A stretch of DNA of 64,000 nt, taken from the NCBI GenBank assembly GCA_020747065.1, contig JAGMVK010000004.1:1426001-1490000 (forward strand), given 5' to 3'. Under the pieces are notes generated by a model. It searched no databases and had not been told where the DNA came from. It was given only the letters and a program-made list of their open reading frames with translations. Origin of the DNA: Cadophora sp. MPI-SDFR-AT-0126 (lineage: Eukaryota; Ascomycota; Leotiomycetes; Helotiales; Ploettnerulaceae). Shown piece by piece: positions 46,091 to 56,170 of this stretch; the first letter of the stretch is position 1, and each line of letters starts with the position of its first letter. The position numbers and the translations under genes were made by a program.

Positions 46091-47932
46091 TTAGGCACGG
46101 ACAGAAGGCCGTCTCAACTCTTCCTTGGCTGCAGCAGCTTCCATTTCAATCGTTGCCCAGCGCTCTGACGAACGGCAAGAAATCTCGAACGGAAACTGGT
46201 GTGGTTCTGTGTTCAAGCCTTTCACATCTAAAGGCTTTGTTAGCACTTGACCAGAAGGAAGTTGAAAGTTTCTTCTCGGATGCTGCAAAAAAGTTCAATC
46301 AGGACGAAATTAACAGGTGAAGTTTACAATTAAATGATGGTGGCGTGATATCCTTGCCCGAGACGGGATCTTTTGCTTTCGTGATATTGCAGGCCCACCC
46401 GAGACGAGCAACAATGATATTCAGACTGCGTTCGGCAATATTGGACCCAGGGCATAAACGGCGCCCAAAACCGAACACGGAGTAGTTCTGACAGTTCGGA
46501 TATTGTGTGAGAGGTTCACGATAAGTCGTCGGGTACTTTGGTGACAGCCATCTGTTTGGATTAAAGCTATCGGGCTCAGGATAAAGCTCTGGATCCCGTT
46601 GGATGGCCCTGCGGATGAAGTGCATTAGCGGGGAAGAAATGGAGCAGATGCCACCATCTTACCAAAGGTTGGGGTGAATCAGGCTTCCCTTGGGAATGAA
46701 GAGACCATTGTAAACATCATCCGCCGTTGTTTTGTGGGCAATCCCCCCAGGAGTGGCGGGCCTCAGCCTTGCGGTCTCTTTGACCACAGCTCGGACTGTC
46801 GGTAACCGTGGCAAGTCGTCAAAGGTGGGAAGTCGATCAGGCCCTACAACGCGATCTAGCTCCTCTTGCATCTTGGATAGCCACTCGGGGTTGAGTACCA
46901 TTAGCAAAACAAAGCTCATCGCAAGCGAAGCTGTGGTTGAAGCAGCGGCTGAAAACAGCCCACCAAGCACATAGGCAGCCTGCAGGTCAGAGATACCGTA
47001 TTCCTCCTTATTCTCAAGCCACTTTTGTGTAAAACATGGCCGCACATTACCTGACTCGAGGTCTATCCTCACATCTTCAACGAGACCACTGAACAGGGCT
47101 ACTTCGCGTTTTCGATGCACTGCTGCCTCCTGCTTAAATGGGGCAAGCCACTTGGGCAACCACATCAAGATCGGAAGGACGTCAACAAGATATTGGCCTG
47201 GTGCAGCAATACGTTCTGCATTGCTTTGATTCTCGTAAACCAGACGAACTGTTTCCTCATCGCCGGTCTCGATTCTTGTGTCGTAGGTTAAACGAAGGAT
47301 GAGACTCGAAGCATAGCGTTTGAATAAGGTCTGATAGTTCTTGGGGTCGGAAATGAGGTCCTGAGTGAGTCGAGCTGATTCTTGAAGTTGAAGTGGCTGA
47401 TAAGAAGTAGCAGCCTTCGGCATGGTCACCTGGTGTTGGAACTTGCGAACCTTCCGCCAGTCGTCTGGAAAATTATGTTAAAATAATGAGTAAATTTGGT
47501 CGAAAGCGACTACAAACCATTGTATGGCAGGAAAAGCGCCCTCTTATTGTCACTGAGGAGGTGGGAGGCCATAGGCGCCTGCTCACGAGAGCTGTAAATG
47601 TTCCCGCGTTCTCTGAGTAGATCATTGGCGATCTTTTCTGTTGAAACGACAACATTGACCTGACCAAGTCTTTTGTACTGGTAGATAGGACCGTATTGCC
47701 TCGCCCATTCTTCGAACTGAACCCAAAAGTATTCTGTGCCTAAGTCACTTCCCAAGAAGAGCTTGCCTACAAAATGATTAAATGAATTTCGCTTGCACAA
47801 AAAAGGGGCACGTATCGTACCTTTGGGGCCTGGAAGCGTCTTTGCGCCTTTTGGCTTGCGAGAAAAAGGCTTCGCAACCAGCACAACAACCAGACAGGTA
47901 CTGACTGTTAGGGCAAATATGAACATCTCCAT
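46091..47932 (-). CDS. Cytochrome P450 monooxygenase (OrdA-like)
   Basis: ER-anchored haem monooxygenase. Start MEMFIFALTVSTCLVVVLVA (membrane anchor), then LPGPKG with an intron after it, and GTEYFWVQFEEWARQYGPIY. The K-helix is KETARLRPATPGG, the PERF region DSFNPNRWLSP and the haem loop FGFGRRLCPGSNIAERS with the Cys ligand. The last intron (GTAAAC near 46330 to CTTTAG) joins ITPPSFN to VKGLNTEPHQFPFEI, giving the usual C-terminus and the stop at 46091. The I-helix reads LFSAAASTTAS, where relatives have an Asp or Glu before the Thr. About 515 residues. Likely part of the surrounding metabolic group. Confidence 0.87.
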
Positions 47933-48523
47933 GATCGCTATCAATTGCGGCTCATTGATTTCTCGTTTGCTTGTACTTCGACAACTTATAATATCACCCT
48001 TCAATGGAAATGGGCTCACGAGACTTAATGATCGAGTTTGTTGTGACCACATTGCTCACGACGTTCGCTTAATGCTTGAGCTAATACAATCCCGGCTAGT
48101 CTCCCCACCAGATGGGCCAGCCAGTCAGACCGAATTATACTTCACTGCTCCCCACTGTTGCCCACATTGTGTCAAAGAGTAGGAGGTAGAGGAGCTGAGG
48201 GACATGTGTCAGTTGGATGATGGAGATTGGTTTGTGGGGAATTCTGCTTCCTCCCCATGGGGTATGTCTCGAACTGACTAGTCGCGGGGAAACCATGGGC
48301 ACTACTATGCCTTAGGTCGTGTTGGATCCCAAGTTCCCGGTAACAAGTGGAGTGACACGGAACGAAATCTAGCCCATTACAAGATATTATTTATATATCA
48401 CTCCCTCGCTGATCATCGTATCGAACCTTTCTTCGAAGCCTACTTTGAACCTTTCAGGCCCACATCAGTGACGACGAAGATCATCACTCCCTCAAAGCTA
48501 CTGAAAGATACTACTATCAGATC
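47933..48523. promoter_or_regulatory. Divergent promoter, P450 / MFS transporter
   Basis: 591 bp between the P450 start and the MFS start. CCCCACCAG, CTCCCCAC and CCCCATGGGG patches occur. Divergent arrangement suggests co-regulation (inference). Confidence 0.4.
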
Positions 48524-50361
48524 ATGGGTCAATTACTTGAACACTCCTCGACGGATGTGATGAAGCAAGAAACGGATCACTCGGAATTCGAGCGTTCTGC
48601 TACAGTCGACCCCGTCCCAGATGCTATCATGGCTGAAGGGGGCCTTCTTGTCAATGCAGCAGGCTTGAGCCATCTCAGTGGTCTCAAACTGGCAAGAGAT
48701 GGGCAGGTAAGCTGAACCATTTTGCCATTCCCCCCATTATCATGAAACTTCTGTCACATGGCTCGCTGACCGCAGTGTTGTATTAGACCGTCTTGATTCC
48801 CCAGCCGACCGATCATGAAGGGGACTGTTTAAATTGGTCTTCGACGAGGAAGCATCTCATCCTCGCCACGATTGCGTGGGGTGCTCTCACAGCAGATTTC
48901 GTTGGGGCCATCGGCTCAGCTCCTTTATTGTTGCAGTCATTGGAGTGGGGTCACTCACTTGACAAGACAAATCAGCCTAACAGTATCGTGGTCCTCCTCC
49001 TGTGAGTATAAGCCCTAGTTCTAGATTTTTCTTCTTTCCTTTCTACCTTGCTCTATATTTCGAATCTCGAACCTGACTTTCTCAGAGGCCTCTTCGGGCT
49101 TGTCTGGGTACCGATGGCTTCATACTGGGGCCGCGCTCCCGTTCTCTTCTGGACCGAAGTCGGGGCATTCTGCTTTACCCTGGGAACCGCCCTTTCACCG
49201 AACTACGAAACCTTCTTCGCCATGCGAGCGCTTAGCGCAGTATTCCTCACTGCCGCCCAGACCGTCGCCCTCGCCTTTCTCAAAGATATGTTCTTCTTCC
49301 ACGAACGGGCTCGTAAGATCGGTCTTTGGGCTTGCGTTTATATCTGCTCCCCATACATAGGGCCACTGCTCGGCAACTTCGTGGTAGGCAAGACGCACAA
49401 GTGGGAGGACGCTTACTGGATGGCCACTGGTGTTGTCGCCATACAGTTGATGCTGATCGTTCTTTTCATCGATGAGACGTGGTTCAATCGGGCCGTGTCC
49501 AATGCCCATCAGCCTCCGCGACCTCAGCGGCTCGGAGGCAGAATGATGCGAGTCCTTGGCCTTTGGCACTTCGCACAGGACAGGAGCTATTTCATCAGCT
49601 TCACCGGTGCATATCGCGCATTAATTGTGATTATCTTACAGCCGCACTTTGCGTTAGTTTGCATATCATAGTAAGTCTAGTTCTAGGTTGCTGGCACACT
49701 CGAAAGAGGTCCCTGACTGATGAATCCCTCCAGCTTTTTGTCTTTCATGTGGGCCATCGGCATCAACGTTACTACCGGGATCATTTTTGGGACACCCAAG
49801 ATATATGGTGGATACGGCTACGATAACATTTCACTCGGCTGGCTCCACTTTTCACCCATTGTTGGTGTAGTGATAGCTGAGGTCTTTGGCCACTTCTTCA
49901 ACGACTTCCTTGCTCGACAGTACATCCGAAGACACAAGGGTGTGTTTGAACCCGAAGTAAGACTATGGCCGGTCTATATCGCAGGCATATTCGCGATCCC
50001 AGGGCTCGTCTTGGTAGGACAGGCAATCCAACGTCATTTACATGTGATGGCTGCTGCTTCCGGCTGGGGTATGTACGGTTTGGGAGTCATGTTGGGCTCG
50101 GTTGCCCTGACGGCCTATTCCCTTGATTCATTCCCTATGGCCCCAGCTGAAGTGGCTGCATGGCTCAACCTCGCTCGGACCATAGGTGGTTTTGCTGTCG
50201 GGTATTTCCAGCAGCCCTGGGGAGAGAAGACTGGGTTCGATGTAAGCTTTGGCATCCAAGCTGGCATTGCCGCTCTTTCTATCTTACCCATTCTGGTTGT
50301 TCATATATATGGCCATAGGATGAGGGTGTCAACTTCGAAAAAGCTCCAGGCTAAGCTTTGA
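48524..50361 (+). CDS. MFS transporter (DHA1-type drug/polyamine exporter)
   Basis: Exons are 48524-48706, 48787-49001, 49086-49670 and 49734-50361, all in phase. About 536 residues. A hydrophilic N-tail (MGQLLEHSSTDVMKQE) precedes helix 1 (HLILATIAWGALTADFVGAI). GLVWVPMASYWGRAPVLFWT is motif A-like, and LACVYICSPYIGPLLGNFVV-type spacing and LDSFPMAPAEVAAWLNLART are typical of fungal DHA1 exporters. It probably exports a toxic compound or metabolite at the plasma membrane. Co-located with P450, nitroreductase and monooxygenase genes. Confidence 0.88.
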
Positions 50362-51825
50362 CGACCCGAAGGGCTTCTTGAGACTTTCGTGCCAGCCACG
50401 GAAAGAAGAGAACAATTTGGTCTGCCAATGAGCTATTCAGAAGTTTTATTGGATAGGATTTGAGTGAATGATTTGAATGCTAAATTGAAGGCAATTTGTT
50501 TTTAAATACTTGGTTCAGAATTCTCAACTTTAAACATGATTATGAAATTGCTGCCTGAACTATATGAAATTGAACATTGCGTTTCGATATACTGGAGGGA
50601 ATTGGCACAACCAGCAGGATGTCAATTTTCTCCAGATTTCTCAGCGCTAAGTCTCGATTCCTTGAAAACTTCTAGTCGAGCCCTCTCCTACGAAAGGGAT
50701 CATGGACTAAGTGAAGAAACACTAGCTTAGCTCGGTGACCCTCGAGCGGGAATTTTCGATAGGATATCCACGCTGTAAGGTAAATGCAGATCTCTACTAG
50801 TCGCGATCAGGCGTTGTTGTCTTTTGGAATTCGTGCCACACTGTGAGTTGCCAGATCTCGAGCTCGAACGAAATGTGTATCCCTCAAGTGCGACGAGCGC
50901 TCGGTACATCGCCACGGGGGTCACAGTAGACTAGCCAAATCGAATTTCAATGAGTCTCGCTAATTTTCGTGACTACGTTCAGTGTTTGCGCCGGGGTCGG
51001 ATCTTACAGGCCATCCTCTTAAGTGCGATTCGGAATACATCCTGAAAGCGCTGCAGAGTTACTAGTTTAGCGAGGCCGATGAACGTGCGGGGACAGAATC
51101 TAACAGCTTAGTGTTGCAGCCTCTTTGTCAGATCAACCTTTAGCGACTTGCTTCAGGCGGCACTGCCTGAACAGCCTTGTTTGTCCCAGTTGCGGGATAC
51201 GGTGAGTCGCACTTGAGGGGATAGCAACGCGCTGCGACTGCAATCTTATATCCTGATGGGTACGCCGTGAGGGCTGTTACCGTTTGACGAGCGAGGGAGC
51301 GGCAAGACCTCTCGTAAAGTAAAATAATAATATAAAAAAGGAGGGGGGGCTCGTGGAAAACTATGCTGAAAGTTTGGAGCTGTTGGCCTCTGCTAATTCT
51401 CTCCATTGGGTTTAAGAATTTCCACCTCTGGTGCCTAATCGTGACGAAGTGAACCAGACCCTAAATTCTGCTCGAAATATTATAAAATGGAAACAAGTCG
51501 TGATGCTTTCAATTATTTCAGTGCTTGATGTTTGAGCGCATGATGATTTTTGAGACGTATTGTGACTGCCTCTCTGAAGATAATACACGGCCTTTACATG
51601 AATCAAGAGTGATAGCTGGCGTTCCATTGTGAATGCATCTAAGGTAAGACAAAGATCTGAGCAACAAGTGGGAAAATTCATGAACTGTGGGCAAGGTATG
51701 AACTGCGTGGATTTGACTGCCGATACCCTAAGTCAAGGCGCCTACCGCCCCCGTCCCTAAAGCAAAGAAAGAAGAAAGGAAAACGGGTATGTCAATATGC
51801 GGTCCAATTCCGCAATGGCTTAAGC
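50362..51825. other. Intergenic region, nothing recognised
   Basis: About 1.46 kb between convergent genes. No family, tandem array or inverted end pairs were noticed; a G-run (AGGAGGGGGGG) lies near 51340. Confidence 0.45.
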
Positions 51826-53297
51826 CTAATAATAATACCTTCTCGGTGGGCGTTGGTAAGGCTTTGCTTCCCCTTCGACTCCATTGACACCTGAAGAAGT
51901 CTGTTGACGATAATTCCGGGGAAGCACACCAGCATTCTCAAAAGTTCTGAAAGTCTCCACCCACGTCTGATACGTATCGTCATACCGCTTCCAGCCAAAT
52001 TTGCGAGCCTTTGAAACCGACGACACAGTTGGCCAACCCTTTCCAAGGCACCAATCGAAGAACTGCCAAGTGCCCCAGTTGAAAGCCTCCGGGTTGCCAC
52101 CATATTTCTCGCACATATTCTTCCATACCACCTCTTTATCCTTAGCCCAATCTTCCATGCGGAAGCTGTGGGCGTATTTTTGGTCTTCGCCTAGTACTTC
52201 CCATTCTGTTTGGTCTGGGATCTAGGACGTGTGAGCTGCTGTGGTTCAGGAGTTCGTAGAGGGGGTATTTAGTACTGACGTCCAGACCGAAGTATTTACC
52301 AATCTTGGGGAAAAAGTACCTCCAAACAATCATATCGCCATTGGTGTGAATGAAAGATTCGTTTTTAGTATGCTCATGAGTAGTAGCCCATATCGACATA
52401 TCGGCTATCGACTTCGCATAAGATTGATCGTCAACCGAGTTGTAAAAGTACTTGTTTCCAGGGAACTTGGGAATTTCACCCAGCTCCTTGGATACAATCA
52501 TATACAGAGCAAGGGTAATTGCTTCAGACATTCCGTTTTCTAAAAAAAAAAAAAAAAAAAATAACTAGCTAAGCATGTCTAGTGAGGATGGTGTTGGAAG
52601 ACTCACTGCCAGGGGTAAAGCCGATGATCCCATTTGGCTGAATCACGTTCCATGACCACTTTCTCGTAGCATGAAGCTTGAAAAGAAAGTCTTCTTGCAT
52701 ATAGTAGAAGTTCGTGCCTTGATCATCAAAGCGGCCCAGCTCTTCATACAAGGGGGTTTCTGTAGGACCAAGATGAGCGCCATAGTGCTGCAGTCGTGGC
52801 CTCATCAGCACGAAAATCCTAGCTTATGGAAAGACCACTCTACCTTGCCTCCGGTTTGCAGACAGACCCGCTGTAGCGACTCTCCAGCTATGGTATCAAT
52901 GGCAGTCAAGAAATTTTCGAATAGGAGAACATTCAGGTCTCGAGGCTTCTCCCACCCATCTGCATGGACGTACGCCGCAAAATAGGCGTGGGTAACATCT
53001 TTACACACCTGCTGCATCTTTTGCATGAGGGTAGCGACAGGGTCGAGGAAATCGAGTTGCAGGAATTCCACACGAGGATCTTGCCAGTAGTTCTTGAGGG
53101 GACTTCTCGACGAGACTATGATACGTGACCTAACTCCCTCGCTCAGTCAGTGAACGATCGTTTCTTGCCAATAATCTGAAAGCCAAGCCAACCCACCATT
53201 CTTCTGTTGGTAGACGTATGAGGTATTCAGCTATAGCATTACCACTGACACCAGTGCAGCCGGCAACAAATGCCACTTTCGGTGCTGGGAGCGGCAT
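51826..53297 (-). CDS. PRISE-type NAD(P)-dependent reductase (extended SDR)
   Basis: Family of progesterone 5-beta-reductase/iridoid-synthase-like enzymes that reduce enones. The start at 53297 gives MPLPAPKVAFVAGCTGVSGN with the GxxGxxG loop, then after an intron SRIIVSSRSPLKNYWQDP, VCLQTGGK/HYGAHLGP and NFYYMQEDFL (Tyr of the active site). SWNVIQPNGIIGFTPG, NKYFYNSVDDQ and the end of about 110 residues WKNMCEKYGGNPEAFNWGTW follow. About six exons. One intron has a 20-nt T tract (A tract at 52542-52561 on the plus strand) before its acceptor. Substrate unknown. It may belong with the oxidative genes upstream. Confidence 0.83.
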
Positions 53298-54427
53298 GTT
53301 GAACAAAGAATGTGAATTTGGAGGAGAGGAAGCACGAGCACGAGCACGAGCACAGGAGGCACAGGAGCATGCAAATCAAGGCGAGCTCTGGAAGTCAGTC
53401 TTCAAGTAGGTTGGCTGCAGGTTAAAAGTCAATCTGAGGTCCCGGTTTTCGTGAGAATCTGGGGCAGGATGGGGGATTGCGGGGTGCGAGGAGCGGGGAG
53501 CGGGGAGCGGGGAGCGGGGAGGGAGAAGGGGGGTTGCAGGCTCAAATTCGTCCAAGGGCAGTGTAAATCAAGCCACGATATTATAGTCGAAATTCATAGG
53601 TACTAGATCTATTCTTTAGCTCTGATAGTCTTACCTTTGAAAGTTTCTGTTGATAAGTAAATTCTCTCGTTATCTTGTTAGGGTCTTGACAGTTGCTGAT
53701 TCTGCTGAAAATTTGGCATTCCTCACTCAACCGAGCAGATATTTCGGAATGGTGTAGTGCAGTACAGCACAGTACAATACTAGGGACAAAAGGTAGGGAA
53801 GGTAAGGGAAGGTCCGGAAGGTACGGAAGGGGGTTTCAAGTGGGTCTCGTCCAACCTGGTGTTTTCTTTCCCTACTTACTTGTAGGAGTTTGTGGGGAGA
53901 ATCAGAGCATTCGACAATATTCTATGGTTAACGAGACCTTCTTGGGACCCCCTTCCGTACAGACAGGAAGCAGGAGATCAGAGGCGAGGCCAGGTTAGCT
54001 CGGCCAGGTCAGTTCAGTTCAGTTCCACCCCGCCAAGCCACGCTACACACCCCCACCATGAAACCAAGGATGAAATGGAAGATCAAGAAATGTCCCCATT
54101 AGCCAGGAATAATGGAAACAAGAGTGAGCAGACAAACAGAAACAAGTTAGGTTGGTTGGTGGGGAAAGCTGAAAACTGAGCCCCACCTCACACCTGTCTC
54201 GTCTCGTCTCGTCTCGCTTGTGGACCCAATTCCCCCTACCTGTCCCTCGGGTCCCAATAATGGAAATTGAATTGGCTTAGGTTCGCATTTCCACACGCCC
54301 CAGGCGAGAAGGGTCAGAACGCCTGGCGTTTAGGCAATAAAAAAGTGCGTCAAAGGAAGTACAGCTTACTTACTTACCTATTCTGCATTTCCTTCCAGCA
54401 ATCTCAGTCCCGCACTCTTTTCCTACG
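53298..54427. promoter_or_regulatory. Divergent promoter with several short tandem repeats
   Basis: 1.13 kb between the reductase start and the glutaryl-CoA dehydrogenase start. It carries simple repeats: GAGCAC units near 53335, GAGCGGG units near 53490-53520, GGAAGGTA-like units near 53790-53830, and TCTCG units near 54197-54215. A 101-codon frame at 53693-53998 comes from the repeats and is not trusted. Confidence 0.6.
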
Positions 54428-55981
54428 ATGAGCCTTTTGACAACAGTCCAACGCTTCGCTTCGCGGGCATCTTACAAGGCCCCTTTCCATCCATCGCCAC
54501 GTGCAGTCATAAGGTTCGCCTCAACTGTCGCCATTGACTGGGAAGATCCACTCGCGTCCAAGACTCTGTTCACAAATGATGAACTCGATATCCAGGCTAC
54601 GGCACGCTCGTACTGCCAGGAGAGATTGCTGCCCAGGATTCTTGGTATGTGCTGTCACGAGACCTAGACCTCTTCATGATCTTGGCTAATGAAATCCGTT
54701 CGACCAGATGCATACCGTCATGAGAATTATGATCCAAAAATCCTGCTGGAGATGGGCGAGTTGGGGCTTCTTGGAGCGACAATTCCCGAGTACGGATGTG
54801 CAGGCGTAAGCAGCGTAGCTTCAGGATTGATCACGAGGGAAGTCGAGCGTGTCGATTCCGGATATCGATCTGCAATGTCAGTACAAAGCTCTCTAGTAAT
54901 GGGTCCGATCTACGAACATGGTACTGCAGAGCAAAAGGAGAAGTACCTGCCTCGACTAGCACGCGGAGAGATCATTGGTTGTTTTGGATTGACCGAGCCA
55001 AATCACGGATCGGATCCTGGATCCATGGAGACAACAGCCAAACCACATCCAACTAAAAAAGGCTATCTGTCTTTATCCGGGGCAAAAACGTGGATCACGA
55101 ATTCTCCTATAGCAGACCTGGTCCTCGTGTGGGCGAAACTTCAAAGCACTGGCAAAATACGCGGCTTTTTGATCGAGCGAGATCGCTGCCCACCTGGCAC
55201 GCTGGAGACACCCGCACTCAAAGATAAGAATGGACTTCGGGCATCAATTACTGGCATGATACAGCTAGATGAGTGTCCGGTGCCAGAGGAGAACATGCTA
55301 CAGGTTGAAGGTCTGAAAGGTCCTTTCTCTTGTCTCAACTCTGCTCGATACGGAATTGCTTTTGGTACAATGGGAGCCCTCGAAGATTGTATCGCCCGAA
55401 CAAGAACCTATGCTTTGGATAGGAAACAATTTAAAGGCAACCCGATCGCAAAGTATCAATTGGTCCAAAAGAAGCTCTCTGATGCAGTCACTGATGCAGC
55501 ATATGGCGTTGTAGCGGCGACTCAGGTTGGTCGCTTAAAGGACCAGGGTCTTGTAGCCCCAGAAATGATATCGATTATCAAGAGGCAGAATTGTGATCGA
55601 GCATTGGTAGGAGCAAGAGCGTAAGTTCTGAGTCGGCGATAACTTCATTACGATGACTGTTGCGTGCCTTAGACGCGTCAAATTGCACATTTGCTAATGT
55701 TTTTCTCTCAGATTGCAAGAGGTCTTTGGAGGGTAAGACCTTCTATCAGTTCAAATATCCATTCGATGTGCTAACCGGGGTTCCAATAGCAATGCTGCAT
55801 CTGATGAATACCATATTGGTAAGATTAAATAAAGTTTGATGATCGAAAGAAATACATCGACTAACGAGAATCAGGTCGCCATGTTGCGAATTTGTTCGTT
55901 ACCTGTGTATACGAGGGCCAATCAGATATTCACGCGTTGATCTTAGGCCGTGGAATCACTGGGATCCAAGCGTTCTACTAG
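54428..55981 (+). CDS. Glutaryl-CoA dehydrogenase, mitochondrial
   Basis: Acyl-CoA dehydrogenase family FAD enzyme that oxidises and decarboxylates glutaryl-CoA to crotonyl-CoA in lysine/tryptophan breakdown. The N-terminus [20 protein letters not shown] is Arg/Ser-rich, fitting a mitochondrial presequence. Family marks are [59 protein letters not shown] and the catalytic Glu in [20 protein letters not shown]. Short exons near the end (LQEVFGG / [10 protein letters not shown] / RHVANLFVT) each have consensus introns. About 430 residues, stop TAG at 55979-55981. A recombinase element starts 18 bp downstream. Confidence 0.92.
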
Positions 55982-55998
55982 CTATAGTTGTATTGCTT

Positions 55999-56014
55999 AA
56001 AAGTACTTTTTGAA
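55999..56014 (+). repeat. Left terminal palindromic repeat of the recombinase element
   Basis: AAAAGTACTTTTTGAA, starting 18 bp after the stop codon of glutaryl-CoA dehydrogenase. Confidence 0.65.
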
Positions 56015-56044
56015 GCCGCGAATGCTATATTATACTCGAGCATG

Positions 56045-56115
56045 TACATGAGCAAAGTGTGTAAAAGAAAGATACATGAGTAAGGTATTGCGAAAGGAAA
56101 GATACATGAGCAATA
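56045..56115 (+). repeat. Short tandem repeat TACATGAG[C/T]AA
   Basis: Three copies at about 56045, 56073 and 56103. The last two are embedded in a longer similar unit (AAAGATACATGAG). It lies between the element end and the recombinase stop, possibly subterminal. Confidence 0.55.
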
Positions 56116-56170
56116 CGTGTTAGAAAAGTTACCTGGCCAATGTGAGAGAGCATGGACGCTGTCCGAACTT

